A DNA stretch of 64,000 nt from contig NZ_JABEQK010000002.1 of assembly GCF_014174275.1 (NCBI RefSeq), positions 1-64,000 on the forward strand, written 5' to 3'. A model generated the notes under the pieces. It was given only the letters and a program-made list of their open reading frames with translations. It had not been told where the DNA came from and did no database searches. The position numbers were made by a program, and so were the translations under genes. This document shows, in pieces, positions 9,114-18,516 of the stretch. This DNA is from Gluconacetobacter takamatsuzukensis. GTDB lineage: Bacteria; Pseudomonadota; Alphaproteobacteria; Acetobacterales; Acetobacteraceae. Positions within the stretch are counted from its first letter, which is position 1. Every line of letters begins with the position of its first letter.

Positions 9114-10019
9114 TTATCGCGCCAGGAAGGTGTCGACGGCGGCCTGGAAGGCGGCGGGCTGGTCGATCATGATGAAGTGGCGGCTGTCGTCGATCCGCTT
9201 CAGTTCGGCCTGTTTCAGCGGGGCGAATGCGGTGCGGTAGAGCTGGTCCACCGCCGCCGCCGGCATGCCGGCGGTTTCGTCCCACGGGTAGAGCATCGTC
9301 ACCGGCACGGTGATGGCGCCGATGCGCCCGCGCAGGTCGGTCGTCATGTCGTCGTACAGCGCCTGCCCCACCACCCGGTGGTCGGACGCCGCCGAGGCGG
9401 CCACGGCCGCCGCTGCCGCGGGGCCGGTGGAGCGGACGAGGTTCTTCATGAAGGCGGGCTGGGCGGCGGCAAGCTCCTGTTGCGTCTGGTCGAGCAGGTG
9501 CGCGCGCATGGCGTGGGCCCGGGGTTCGATCGACGCGACGTCGGCGGCCCCCATGACGACCCCGAAGAACGGCAGGGCATCGACGATCATCAGCCGCCCG
9601 ATATCGGGCGCATGGTCGAGGGCGAGCAGCATGCCCATCAGGCCGCCCATCGAATGGCCGATCACGCGCACCGGTTGCAGGTGCCGGGTCGCGATATAGT
9701 CGTGAAGGGCCGCCACGACCGGCGCGATGACGGGCCCGGTGGCATTGGCTTCGACCGGGGTGCCGGCGAAGCCCAGCACCTGCACGACGTGAACACGATA
9801 ATGTGGGGCGAGGTGCGCGACGGTGGCGCGCCACACGTCGGCTGACGAGGCCAGCCCCGGAATCAGCAGCACATCCGGCCCCACGCCGCTGGTGCTGACG
9901 GCGATGCGCCCGTCGATCCGGACCGGGGGAGAGGCGGCCGGTGCCGCGTGGGCCAGGGCGCAGGAAAAGACGGGCAGCACGCACAGCCGCGAAAACATCG
10001 TCCGGAACACAGGAAACAT
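9114..10019 (-). CDS. Secreted alpha/beta hydrolase
   Basis: This 301-residue alpha/beta hydrolase has a signal peptide of about 25 residues ending ALAHA-AP, so it works in the periplasm or outside. The nucleophile elbow is G121-H-S123-M-G-G. The acid is probably the Asp in the YPWDE stretch, and the base is H281 in DDSRHFIM near the C-terminus. An oxyanion HG-type loop is seen as PGLASSADVW. Esterase, lipase or lactonase activity would fit. The frame is open far upstream, but the ATG at 10019 is the only one with a good AAGGA site and the signal peptide at its front. Confidence 0.85.
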   Translation of the reverse strand: MFPVFRTMFSRLCVLPVFSCALAHAAPAASPPVRIDGRIAVSTSGVGPDVLLIPGLASSADVWRATVAHLAPHYRVHVVQVLGFAGTPVEANATGPVIAPVVAALHDYIATRHLQPVRVIGHSMGGLMGMLLALDHAPDIGRLMIVDALPFFGVVMGAADVASIEPRAHAMRAHLLDQTQQELAAAQPAFMKNLVRSTGPAAAAAVAASAASDHRVVGQALYDDMTTDLRGRIGAITVPVTMLYPWDETAGMPAAAVDQLYRTAFAPLKQAELKRIDDSRHFIMIDQPAAFQAAVDTFLAR

Positions 10020-10284
10020 GCAAACCGATCCTTGTACGAGGGGGAACGCCCGACAGAAGGGAATATAACGCAAACGACTTTTCATTTCAAAGTTGTTTTT
10101 TATGAAAATCTCTTCGGGCCTGTCGGGCCGCCGCCGGGGAGCGCGGCCTGCCATGCTTTCTCCACCATCCTTCATCGACGGTGGCGGATGTGGCCCCGCG
10201 TGGCCGGATGCGGCAGGTTGACGGGAAACGATAAAATGACGCGGACAACCCGCGCCGCCGGAACGGGGGAGTGAGACAGCGACC

Positions 10285-11157
10285 ATGCCAGCGCATAGCG
10301 TGAAGGACGGCGACAGCCGGCAGCAGGCCGGCACCCATGCCGCGCTCAACCCCTATGACCGGTTTCACCAGACGGTGCGCGGGCGCTACGACGCCCTGCC
10401 CCCGCGCCTGCGGCAGATCGCGGATTTCGTCCTGCGCAACCCCGAGGATATCGCGCTGGGCACGATCAGCAGCCTGGCGACGGGGGCGCAGGTGCAGCCT
10501 TCGACCGTCGTACGCTTTGCCCGGACCTTCGGCTTCGACGGATTTCCCGACATGCAGGCCGTGTTTCGCGAGCGCCTGCGCAACCGGCATGCGCCCCCCG
10601 GCGCGCGCCCCGACGGGCCGCCCGGCCCCGGGGGGCGCGATGCCGGGGCGATCCTGGATGGTTTCCATCATGCGGCCGTCGCATCGCTTGCCGCGCTGCA
10701 CCGCCATCTGGACCCGGCCCGGCTGGAACAGGCGGTCGCGCGGCTGGCCGGTGCCCGGCGCATCCATATCCTGGGCCTGCGGCGGTCGATGCCCGCCGCG
10801 CGGTACCTGTCCTATCTGCTGACCATGCGCGACATCGCGCACCAGGTCGTCGGCCTGGAATCGGGCATGGAGGAAGACGCCGTCATGGCGGCCGGCCCGC
10901 AGGACGCGGCCGTCATCATCAGCTTTCCGCCCTATGCCGGGCGCACGGTGGAGCTGTTCCGCCTGCTGGAACAGCGCATGGTGCCGGTCGTGGCGCTGAC
11001 CGACAGCGCGGCCAGCCCGGTGATTCCGGCGTCGGGCCTGTGGCTGGAAGTGGCGGAGGCGGATTTCCTGGGTGTCCGCTCCAGCGCCGCCACGATGGTC
11101 CTGATCATGACGCTGGCCACCGCCATTGCGGAGCGGCGGCACGCGCCGGCGCCGTGA
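10285..11157 (+). CDS. MurR/RpiR family regulator with SIS domain
   Basis: The 290-residue protein has an N-terminal RpiR-type helix-turn-helix (about residues 25-100, with the LPPRLRQIADFVL and QPSTVVRFARTFGF segments). A C-terminal SIS sugar-phosphate-binding domain follows (about 125-270). RpiR regulators sense phosphosugars or related metabolites. It lies 265 bases from the divergent hydrolase gene and upstream of the OprB porin gene, which makes control of sugar uptake or use plausible, though no operator is obvious. Confidence 0.9.
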   Translation: MPAHSVKDGDSRQQAGTHAALNPYDRFHQTVRGRYDALPPRLRQIADFVLRNPEDIALGTISSLATGAQVQPSTVVRFARTFGFDGFPDMQAVFRERLRNRHAPPGARPDGPPGPGGRDAGAILDGFHHAAVASLAALHRHLDPARLEQAVARLAGARRIHILGLRRSMPAARYLSYLLTMRDIAHQVVGLESGMEEDAVMAAGPQDAAVIISFPPYAGRTVELFRLLEQRMVPVVALTDSAASPVIPASGLWLEVAEADFLGVRSSAATMVLIMTLATAIAERRHAPAP

Positions 11158-11628
11158 CCGGGCGGGGGCGGGCGGGGCATGCGCGGAACCGCGCCCCTCC
11201 AGCCATGTTTATGACGCGCAGGACGTCGGGGTTCCCTCCCTTGCGTTGAGATCACATTTTCGTGTGAATGGCGCATGCAAATGAAAAATATATTCCCGGT
11301 CAGGGACCAGAAAGATAAAAATTTTCCACTCGCCACATCGGACAACATAAAATACCCCGCCGCAGGATCTGCGTCGCGCCCGCAAAGGCAGGAAATGGCA
11401 CGCCCCGGTTTTAGGGTGGAATTTCCCAATAAAAATACATAGAAAATATAGATGATGTGGACAAAATCACGCGGCAATGCCCCATCCGCGATGCGCCCCG
11501 CCCCCATTCTCCTTGGAAAGGACCGTCCTTTTGCCCTACCGGCCCCGACAAGATACGAAAGCGTGACCAATCGTTCCGAGGGCCGGCCGCACCATTCCCT
11601 GCCGCTGATCGACGCCGCCCGTACCGGC
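11158..11628. other. Intergenic leader before first OprB gene
   Basis: This 471-base stretch changes from GC-rich to AT-rich between about 11250 and 11460, which fits a promoter and a long untranslated leader for the porin gene. A small hairpin AAAGGA/TCCTTT lies at 11517-11531. The porin frame is open back to 11452, but that part lacks a ribosome site and would place the signal peptide 60 residues from the N-terminus. No independent gene was recognised. Confidence 0.45.
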
Positions 11629-13152
11629 ATGCGGGCACTGCGCGCCCTGTCGCGCCGGCTGGGCGCCACGCGGCCCCGCGCCGGCCTGGCCGCCCTGTCG
11701 CTGGCGGCCGCCTTGGTCGGGCCCGGCACCCTGCCGGCCCGCGCCGACGATACGGGCGCGCCGGCTGCCTCGCCCTTCTCCCGCCCCAGCCAGACGGCGG
11801 CGGATACCGAGCCGGTCGGCAACCTGGAACAGACGATCCCCGGCTTCCTGCAATCGCCCTACGGGCCGCCCTCGTTCGGCGCGCCGTACGGCACTACCCA
11901 TGCGTTCGGCGACTGGGGCGGCGTGCAGCCGTGGTTGCAGAAGCACGGCGTGTATGTGGCCCTGGATGTCTATGAAGGCATTTCGGGCAACGTCGCGGGC
12001 GGCAAGAAGCAGAGCTACACCCTGGCGGGCCAGGTGGGCGGCACGGTCGATATCGACTGGCACAAGCTGCTGGGCGCGGGCGCGTGGTCCAACGACCTGT
12101 GGCTGCACATGCTGGCGGTGAACGGCAACGGGCAGAATCTCAGCCGGCTGTTCGGCGACAACGGCAACCAGGTGCAGCAGATCTATGGCGCGCGCGGCAA
12201 CGTGGTCGCGCACCTGGTCTGGGCATATTTCGAGAAATCGTGGCTTCAGCACAAGATCGACCTGACGGCGGGCTGGATTCCGACCGGGACGTTCTTCAAC
12301 AACTCCCCGTGGGTGTGCAGCTTCATGAACGTCTGGCTGTGCGGCAACGTGACGCCGACGAAATACCTGACATCGGGGCGCGACTGGCCGTCGGGCAATA
12401 TCGGCACCGTGCTGCGCCTGATGCCGACCCGCCATTTCTATGTCATGGGCGGGCTGTTTGCCGTGTCGCCGCATTCCTACAATGGCGGCATTTCCGGCTG
12501 GGCCTGGGGACAGGACAATCTGGGCAAGCTGGGCACCGAGGTGGAAGTGGGCTGGATCCCCGAATTCGGCCCCAACAAGCTGGTCGGCCACTACAAGGTC
12601 GGCGTGCTGTACGACAATTCGCGCTATAACAATCTCTACGCCGACGGGAACGGGCAGCCGTGGATCGTCACCGGGTTGCCGCCGCGCCGGCAGAGCGGGC
12701 AGACCTCGGTCTGGGTGCTGGCGGACCAGATGCTGATCCGCCATGGCGAAGGCGAGATGAACGGGCTGGTGCTGGCCGGGCAATATTCCTATGCCGACGG
12801 CAAGACGTCGCAGATGAACCATCATCTGGTCGCCGCCCTGCTGGATACCGGCTATCTGTGGGGCCGGCCTCTGGACAGTGTGGGCATCAATTTCCAGTGG
12901 GCCAATTTCAGCCGCAGCGCCATCCGGTCGCAGGAAGCGGCTGCTGCCTATGGCGTGCCGTTCCAGGGCGCGAATTTCGGCACGCCCTACGGCATCCAGG
13001 GGCATGAGAACATCTACGAGGCGTTCTATTCGGTCCATCTGATGACCGGCATGTCGCTTCAGCCCGATTTCCAGTATGTCAATCATGTCGGCGGAACGAC
13101 GGTGTTCAAGGATGCCGTGGTCCTCAGCACCGCGTTGAACGTGCTGTTCTGA
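11629..13152 (+). CDS. oprB: OprB-type carbohydrate-selective outer-membrane porin (first copy)
   Basis: OprB porins form outer-membrane channels for glucose and other sugars. The product (507 residues from the chosen start) has a basic signal peptide ending PARA-DD, a characteristic GDWGGVQPWLQKHGVY segment about 70 residues further on, many alternating beta strands, and a C-terminal Phe (LNVLF), as expected for a beta-barrel inserted by the BAM machinery. The start at 11629 is chosen for the signal peptide; GTG at 11563 or ATG at 11452 are possible but less likely. A second OprB lies 14 kb away next to glucose dehydrogenase. Confidence 0.88.
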   Translation: MRALRALSRRLGATRPRAGLAALSLAAALVGPGTLPARADDTGAPAASPFSRPSQTAADTEPVGNLEQTIPGFLQSPYGPPSFGAPYGTTHAFGDWGGVQPWLQKHGVYVALDVYEGISGNVAGGKKQSYTLAGQVGGTVDIDWHKLLGAGAWSNDLWLHMLAVNGNGQNLSRLFGDNGNQVQQIYGARGNVVAHLVWAYFEKSWLQHKIDLTAGWIPTGTFFNNSPWVCSFMNVWLCGNVTPTKYLTSGRDWPSGNIGTVLRLMPTRHFYVMGGLFAVSPHSYNGGISGWAWGQDNLGKLGTEVEVGWIPEFGPNKLVGHYKVGVLYDNSRYNNLYADGNGQPWIVTGLPPRRQSGQTSVWVLADQMLIRHGEGEMNGLVLAGQYSYADGKTSQMNHHLVAALLDTGYLWGRPLDSVGINFQWANFSRSAIRSQEAAAAYGVPFQGANFGTPYGIQGHENIYEAFYSVHLMTGMSLQPDFQYVNHVGGTTVFKDAVVLSTALNVLF

Positions 13153-13161
13153 CGGATATCC

Positions 13162-13185
13162 GGGCCGGGGAGGACAACCCGGCCC
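13162..13185 (+). terminator. Hairpin after first OprB gene
   Basis: A perfect 8-bp stem GGGCCGGG/CCCGGCCC with an 8-base loop begins 10 bases after the porin stop. There is no run of T after it, so it may stop transcription poorly on its own or protect the 3' end of the mRNA. Confidence 0.55.
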
Positions 13186-13246
13186 CCTTGCGGGCACCCG
13201 CGGCCTCTTCCGTCGTTCCGAACCAGAAAGACAGGAGAGCCACGCC

Positions 13247-14203
13247 ATGCAGAAACGTCCCCTGGGCCGCACAGGCTTCGAGATCGCGCCGATCGTCTTC
13301 GGCGGCAATGTCTTCGGCTGGACGATCGACGAAAAGGCGAGTTTCGACGTGCTCGACGCCTTCGTCGACCATGGGTTCGATGCCATCGACACCGCCGATG
13401 TCTATTCGGCCTGGGCGCCCGGCAACAAGGGCGGCGAGTCGGAGACGATCATCGGCAACTGGCTGAAGGCGCGGCCCGGGATGCGCGACCGGGTGAAGAT
13501 CTTCACCAAGGTCGGCTCGGACCTGGGCGTGCCCGGCCACAAGGGCCTGTCGGCGCGCTGGATCGCGCAGGCGGTCGAGGCCTCGCTCGCGCGGCTGGGG
13601 GTCGAGCGGATCGACCTGTATTTCTCCCACTGGCCGGACCTGAACACGCCCTATGCCGAGACGCTGGGCGCGTACGACAAGTTGCTGCGGGCCGGCAAGA
13701 TCCGCGCCATCGGGGCCTCCAACCTCGATGCCACGCAACTGGACGAGGCGCTGCATGTGGCGCGGGCCAAGGCGTTGCCGGCCTATCAGGTGCTCCAGCC
13801 GGAATATAATCTCTACGACCGGGGCAGCTTCGACGGTGCGCTGCGCGACCTGTGCCTCCGCGAGGGGCTGGGGGTCGTGACCTATTACAGCCTCGCCTCG
13901 GGTTTCCTGTCCGGGAAATATCGCGGCAAGGACGATCTGGGGCAGAGCCCGCGCGGCGAGGGGATCGGGAAATATCTCGATGCGCGCGGCATGCGCATTC
14001 TCGCAGCACTCGATGCCGTCGCAGGCCGCCATGGGGCGACCGATGCGGAAGTGGCGCTGGCCTGGCTGATCGCACGCCCGGGCGTGACGGCGCCGATCGC
14101 CAGCGCCACGAAGCGCAGCCATGTGGAAAGCTTCGCGAAGGCTGCCGCGCTGGCGCTGGAAGAGCGGGATATCGTGGAACTCGACCAGGCGAGCGCGCCC
14201 TGA
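13247..14203 (+). CDS. Aldo/keto reductase
   Basis: This 318-residue TIM-barrel oxidoreductase reduces aldehydes or ketones with NADPH. The catalytic tetrad is visible as D48, Y53, K88 and H128 (IDTADVY, FTKVG and FSHWP). The sequence from residue 1 (KRPLGRTGFEIAPIVFGG) is typical of the AKR11/YajO-like group. A GGAGAG-like site precedes the ATG at 13247. It follows the porin but is separated by a hairpin, so it probably has its own promoter. Confidence 0.92.
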   Translation: MQKRPLGRTGFEIAPIVFGGNVFGWTIDEKASFDVLDAFVDHGFDAIDTADVYSAWAPGNKGGESETIIGNWLKARPGMRDRVKIFTKVGSDLGVPGHKGLSARWIAQAVEASLARLGVERIDLYFSHWPDLNTPYAETLGAYDKLLRAGKIRAIGASNLDATQLDEALHVARAKALPAYQVLQPEYNLYDRGSFDGALRDLCLREGLGVVTYYSLASGFLSGKYRGKDDLGQSPRGEGIGKYLDARGMRILAALDAVAGRHGATDAEVALAWLIARPGVTAPIASATKRSHVESFAKAAALALEERDIVELDQASAP

Positions 14204-14261
14204 CGCAGGGGGGCTGACGGGGCGTAGGGGCCGGAAGAATGCAGGCGCTGCGCCGCGCCCT

Positions 14262-14753
14262 TCATGCCGTGTTGCCGCGTCGGGCTGCCTCGATCCTGGC
14301 GATATCGATCCGGCCCATGGTCATCATGGCTTCCATCGCCCGTTTCGCGGCCGCACGATCGGCATCCTGAAGGGCCGCGATCAGGGCGCGCGGCACGATC
14401 TGCCATGAAAAGCCCCAGCGGTCCCGGCACCAGCTGCATGCGCCCTCGCTGCCGCCATTTTCGATGATCGCCTGCCAGTAGCGGTCGGTTTCCGCCTGGT
14501 CGCCGGTCATGACCTGGAAGCTGACCGCCTGGTTGGGCATGCAGTCCGGGCCGCCGTTCAGCCCGACGAACGCGTGCCCCAGCACGGTGAAGGCGACCGT
14601 CAGTTCGTCGCCCTGCCGCCCGGCCGGGTAATCGGCCGGGGCGTGCAGCACATGTCCCACATGGCTGTCGGGAAAGGTGGCCGCATAGAATTCGGCCGCC
14701 TTGCGCGCCTCGCCATGGTCGAACCACAGGCAGGTGACGAGCTTTCCGGGCAT
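14262..14753 (-). CDS. VOC family protein (PhnB-like)
   Basis: The 163-residue product resembles the PhnB/3-demethylubiquinone-methyltransferase-like branch of the vicinal oxygen chelate fold ([19 protein letters not shown] at the start, then [12 protein letters not shown]). Members bind a metal or a small ligand; for most, including this one, the reaction is unknown. The start at 14753 is chosen because a GGAGG site sits three bases upstream; an in-frame ATG at 14795 would add 14 residues. It converges with the aldo/keto reductase gene. Confidence 0.85.
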   Translation of the reverse strand: MPGKLVTCLWFDHGEARKAAEFYAATFPDSHVGHVLHAPADYPAGRQGDELTVAFTVLGHAFVGLNGGPDCMPNQAVSFQVMTGDQAETDRYWQAIIENGGSEGACSWCRDRWGFSWQIVPRALIAALQDADRAAAKRAMEAMMTMGRIDIARIEAARRGNTA

Positions 14754-14866
14754 GGACCCCTCCACGGGCGCTGGCGCATGTCCCGATGCGAACATTCCCG
14801 ATATGTGGCGGCAAAAACCGGTTTCAAGGTGCCGGTCTGCTCGCCCCTCCGCGAAGAGCCCCGTCG

Positions 14867-15553
14867 TCAGCGGCAGAGGCCGAAGCCGGTGGCCTGCAAG
14901 TGGAAATGCGCGGCATGCAGGCTATTGTAATCCGGCGACAGGACGGTGCCGAAAATGGGACAGGCCCCGTCGCGGAGCCGGTGCAGGTAGAGGCCGCGCG
15001 GGCCGGGCTGGCTCCACGCGACGACCGGGATTTCCCTTCCATCGGCCAGGATGAAGGCGGAAACATCGATCGCGTCGGCCGTGGCGTGGCTGCTCTGGGC
15101 GCCGGGACGGTCGCGGACATCGCGGCAGGCGAAGCTTCCGACATGGCGGATGCGCCCGATGCCGGTATGGAAGACCTGCTGCGTGACCGGCCCGACGACC
15201 CGGGTTTCGAACAGGGACCAGCGCACGGCGAGGTTGCAGGAGGCGAGGAAGCTGGCGGGATCGAGGGGAATATCCCGGCCGCCGACCGTCAGGACATCCT
15301 GTAGCGGGCAGGCTGCGGTGCCACTATGCGCATGCTCCTGCATCGGCAGGGACGAGGTGCGAAGCGCCGCGCGGCACAGGTCCGGCGCGCCGGACAGCAG
15401 GCGGAGCTTGAGCGGCGTGATGACGGTCCAGTCCGCCCGGAGATCGAGCGGCTGCGTGGGATCGTACGTCGCCGGCAGCCAGCGCCGATGCAGCATCGCC
15501 AGGGCCACCAGGGCCGCGCAGGCAAGCGGGATGACGAGATGCCTGATACGCAT
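14867..15553 (-). CDS. Extensin-like (DUF882/LAS-type) envelope protein
   Basis: This 228-residue protein begins with a single membrane anchor or uncleaved signal (about residues 7-22), which places the rest in the periplasm. The C-terminal half carries [14 protein letters not shown] and HAAHFHLQ. These His/Asp positions match the zinc-site pattern of the extensin-like family, which is structurally close to D-Ala-D-Ala and LAS metallopeptidases. A role in trimming peptidoglycan is plausible but not shown. It stands alone, convergent with the region to its left. Confidence 0.82.
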   Translation of the reverse strand: MRIRHLVIPLACAALVALAMLHRRWLPATYDPTQPLDLRADWTVITPLKLRLLSGAPDLCRAALRTSSLPMQEHAHSGTAACPLQDVLTVGGRDIPLDPASFLASCNLAVRWSLFETRVVGPVTQQVFHTGIGRIRHVGSFACRDVRDRPGAQSSHATADAIDVSAFILADGREIPVVAWSQPGPRGLYLHRLRDGACPIFGTVLSPDYNSLHAAHFHLQATGFGLCR

Positions 15554-15649
15554 GCTGCCTTTTCGTGCCCCGTCATGATTATGGCGAGGGGAAGCCGGCC
15601 CGAAAAACGGCGACGGGCGTCCACGCGCCGGATGACGGCCAAGGATAGT

Positions 15650-16336
15650 TCAACAGGCGAGGTGGCGCAGGTCGGAATTGCAATATGTCCGACGTCCGTC
15701 GCCCGGCCGGTCGACGAGCCGAACGATGGCGCTTGCGACGGTTTCCGCATGGATCGCGCCGTAGGGGGAAAGTTTTCCCACCATGAGCGGGGCCAGGGCC
15801 GCCGCCAGCCGCTGGCCGATCGCCTCCATCGGTCGTGCCTCCGCATGATGACCCGGTCGTGCCTCCGCACGATGCCCCAGCAGCAGGCCGGGGCGTACGA
15901 TGTCCACGCGCCTGAAACCCAGCGCCGTGATATCGCGCTCGATCGCGCCCTTGGTGCGCAGGTAGAAACCGGGACCGCCGGCCCCCACGGACGAGACGAG
16001 AATGAACTGGCGTGCGCCAAGCGCGTGGGCACCCCTGGCGAAGGCCAGGACATAATCGTGATCGACATGGACCATCGCCGCCTGCGACCCGGCGGCGCGA
16101 ATGGTCGTGCCCAGGCAGGAAATCGCCACGTCGATTCCGGAAGGTGCCACGGCGCGCAACGTCATTTCGGGGGCGAGGCACAGGCGTTCGAAATCGATGA
16201 CCCGCCCGGACCCAAGGGATTTCCGACGGGCGAGGCTGGTGAGGACAATGTCGGGATGCGTGGCGAGGCCGGCCGCGACGAGGCGCCCGACGAGGCCGGT
16301 GGCGCCGGCAAGCAGGACGCGCGTCGTCATGGGCAT
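15650..16336 (-). CDS. NAD(P)-binding oxidoreductase-like protein
   Basis: The protein (about 228 residues) has a Rossmann fold with an N-terminal G-x-x-G-x-x-G (AGATGLVGRLV), as in the HTATIP2-like atypical short-chain dehydrogenases. A SSVGAGGPGFYLRTKG stretch resembles the catalytic S/Y/K region (YxxxK in atypical form, Y-L-R-T-K). The substrate is unknown. Starts at 16336 and 16330 both follow a GGGAG site; 16351 is also in frame. An internal 24-base tandem repeat (15831-15878) duplicates the eight residues around HAEARP, a recent expansion in a loop. Confidence 0.8.
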   Translation of the reverse strand: MPMTTRVLLAGATGLVGRLVAAGLATHPDIVLTSLARRKSLGSGRVIDFERLCLAPEMTLRAVAPSGIDVAISCLGTTIRAAGSQAAMVHVDHDYVLAFARGAHALGARQFILVSSVGAGGPGFYLRTKGAIERDITALGFRRVDIVRPGLLLGHRAEARPGHHAEARPMEAIGQRLAAALAPLMVGKLSPYGAIHAETVASAIVRLVDRPGDGRRTYCNSDLRHLAC

Positions 16337-16385
16337 CGGTCTCCCGTCCATGAATGCCCGCGTGGTCTGCGGGCGCCTTCTGCTT

Positions 16386-17807
16386 TCATCTCAGGATGAA
16401 ATTCGTGATGAAATCGGTGATCTTTCCGAAAGGCGGCTGAAGGAGCGTTGCCGCGTTGAAGCGCCCCTGCCGGTAGATGCCGCGCGGATGGGTGAGCGCC
16501 ACGAATCCTTCCTTGCCGTGATAGGCCCCGATGCCGCTATCCCCTACCCCGCCGAACGGCAAATCGTCCTGCGCGATATGCAGCAGGGTGCCGTTGAGGG
16601 TGACGTTTCCCGAAATCGTGTTCTTCAGCACCCTGTCGCGCACCGAAGGGTTGTCGCCGAAATAATAGAGTGCGAGCGGCCGGGGGCGGGCGTTGATGAA
16701 GGCGATTGCCTCCTCCGGCGTGCGATAGGTCACAACGGGCAGGATGGGGCCGAAGATTTCCTCCTGCATCACCGCCATTTCGGGGGTGACGTCCAGCAGC
16801 AGAACGGGGGCGAGGACATGGTCGGCGGGTGAGTCGCTGCCCATGCGGATGATCCGTGCGCCGTGCGCCTCGGCATCCTGGATCAGGCCGTTCAGCCGCT
16901 GGTAATGATGCGGGTTGAGGATGGCGGTATAATCCGGCGAGCCGACATACCCGCCGGGGTACAGTTGTCCGGCGGCATCCTGATAGGCGGTGGCGAACGA
17001 TTCCTTGTCGTCTTCATGGAGCAGCACGTAATCGGGCGCGATGCAGGTCTGTCCGGCATTGGTCAGCTTGCCGAACGCCATGCGGTCCGCCACCCGCCGC
17101 ATGGGAAAGCCGGGTTCGATCACCGCCGGGGACTTGCCCCCCAGTTCCAGCGTCACCGGGGTCAGGTTGCGGGCCGCCGCCGCGGCGACTTTCCGGCCCA
17201 CGGCCGTGCTGCCCGTGAACAGGATATGATCGAACGGCAGGGCCGAGAATGCCGCGCCCAGTTCGGCATCCCCCGTGACGACGGCGACCTGTTGCGGCGG
17301 GAAGACGGCCTGGACGATCTTTTCGATGATTGCCGAGGTGGCGGGTGTGAGTTCAGATGGCTTGATCATGGCGCGATTGCCGGCCGCGATCGCCGTGGCC
17401 AGCGGCACCAGGGCCAGGGAGACCGGATAGTTCCACGGCGCGATGATCCCCACGACGCCCACCGGCTGGCGGACCACCCATGCGCTGCCGGACCGGAAAT
17501 ACAGGGAGACGTGGCGACGTTCCGGCCGCATCCAGCGCCCCAGATGCCGGACCAGGTAATCGATCGACTGCACCAGCGGGATCAGTTCCACGATGGCGCT
17601 TTCGCGCTCCGACCGCTGGCCGAAATCCGTCTTCAGCGCCTGCACGATCTCGGTGCGCCGTCTCAGGATTTCCGCTTTCAGGCGGCGCAGATCGGCCCGG
17701 CGCTGCGCCGCGCCGGGCGGGCCGGCCCGCAGGAACGCGGCACGCTGACAGTCGAGGATAGGGGACAGGTCGGCCGGTGCGATATGTGCCGAAACAGAGT
17801 CGGGCAT
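16386..17807 (-). CDS. calB: Coniferyl aldehyde dehydrogenase-type ALDH
   Basis: This 473-residue NAD(P)-dependent aldehyde dehydrogenase shows the full catalytic set: N126 (APWNYP), E221 in LELGGKSP and nucleophile C255 in NAGQTCIAPDY. The C-terminal half and the short overall length fit the coniferyl-aldehyde dehydrogenase group (CalB), which oxidises lignin-type or fatty aldehydes to acids. The exact substrate is not certain. The start at 17807 has a GGAGG site; 17819 is in frame but lies within the operator. It is divergent from a TetR gene with a duplicated operator between them, so it is very likely repressed by that regulator and induced by an aldehyde or related compound. Confidence 0.88.
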   Translation of the reverse strand: MPDSVSAHIAPADLSPILDCQRAAFLRAGPPGAAQRRADLRRLKAEILRRRTEIVQALKTDFGQRSERESAIVELIPLVQSIDYLVRHLGRWMRPERRHVSLYFRSGSAWVVRQPVGVVGIIAPWNYPVSLALVPLATAIAAGNRAMIKPSELTPATSAIIEKIVQAVFPPQQVAVVTGDAELGAAFSALPFDHILFTGSTAVGRKVAAAAARNLTPVTLELGGKSPAVIEPGFPMRRVADRMAFGKLTNAGQTCIAPDYVLLHEDDKESFATAYQDAAGQLYPGGYVGSPDYTAILNPHHYQRLNGLIQDAEAHGARIIRMGSDSPADHVLAPVLLLDVTPEMAVMQEEIFGPILPVVTYRTPEEAIAFINARPRPLALYYFGDNPSVRDRVLKNTISGNVTLNGTLLHIAQDDLPFGGVGDSGIGAYHGKEGFVALTHPRGIYRQGRFNAATLLQPPFGKITDFITNFILR

Positions 17808-17817
17808 TGCGCCCTCC

Positions 17818-17896
17818 ATGTTTACAGGAGAAACTTATCGGAGCAGGATATGGAGCGCGACGCTCGCGTGTCAATAAAAGTTTCTTCTGTAAACAT
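17818..17896. promoter_or_regulatory. Duplicated TetR-type operator between calB and tetR
   Basis: Two 19-base arms (17818-17836 and 17878-17896) are inverted copies of each other with a single mismatch: ATGTTTACAGGAGAAACTT versus the reverse complement of AAGTTTCTTCTGTAAACAT. Each arm is itself an imperfect palindrome of the form GTTT-N7-AAAC, as expected for a TetR dimer site. The arms sit next to the two start codons, 41 bases apart. The natural reading is that the TetR protein represses both its own gene and the aldehyde dehydrogenase gene. Confidence 0.85.
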
Positions 17897-17907
17897 AGGC
17901 CTCACGG

Positions 17908-18516
17908 ATGAGTGAAACCAAGGACCGGCCCTATCATCACGGCGACCTGCGCCGCGCCCTGATCGATACGGCCCTTGCCATGCTGGCCACGGACCAGAAC
18001 TGGGCCTTTACCCTGCGGGAAGTCGCGCGGCGCACCGATGTCAGCCACGCCGCGCCCTACAAGCATTTCCGCGACCGGGAGAGCCTGCTGCGCGAACTGG
18101 CCCGGATCGGCTTCGTGCAGCTTGAAGAAGCGATGAGCGTGGCGATGTCCTCGGGCCCTTCGTCCACGCGGGCGCGCTTCGTGGCCGTGGCACGGGCCTG
18201 CATCGATTTCGCGCTGTGCAATCCGGGCCTTTATCGCCTGATGTTCAGTGCCGACGCGGACAAGACGATGGACCCGCATCTGCATGACGCAGCCATGGCG
18301 ACGTTCGGGATTCTCCTGCGGCTTCTGGAAGAGGGGCTGCGGGACGGCAGTTTCCGCCCGGTGGCCATCAGCGCGCTGGCGGCGGCGAGCTGGGCCCAGG
18401 TGCATGGCCTGGCCATGCTGGCCATCAGCGGGCAGCTTCTTGAGGAGAAGGTCGGGCCGGAACCGGTTCTTGCTGCGCTGGATGTGCTGCTGGATGGCGT
18501 GTGCCGTGGGGGGTGA
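17908..18516 (+). CDS. TetR/AcrR family transcriptional regulator
   Basis: The 202-residue protein has a classic TetR N-terminal DNA-binding domain (about residues 9-65: YHHGDLRRALIDTAL, then FTLREVARRTDVSHAAPYKHF). An all-helical ligand and dimer domain follows (WHG-type, TetR_C_33-like). It is divergent from the aldehyde dehydrogenase gene, and its start lies 11 bases from one operator arm. Autorepression and control of calB are inferred from this layout. The inducer is unknown; an aromatic aldehyde or its source would fit. Confidence 0.92.
   Translation: MSETKDRPYHHGDLRRALIDTALAMLATDQNWAFTLREVARRTDVSHAAPYKHFRDRESLLRELARIGFVQLEEAMSVAMSSGPSSTRARFVAVARACIDFALCNPGLYRLMFSADADKTMDPHLHDAAMATFGILLRLLEEGLRDGSFRPVAISALAAASWAQVHGLAMLAISGQLLEEKVGPEPVLAALDVLLDGVCRGG

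Noticed and set aside
10020-10349. Upstream extension of the hydrolase frame
   Set aside because: It would place the signal peptide over 100 residues inside the protein and crosses an AT-rich promoter zone; the ATG at 10019 has a good ribosome site.
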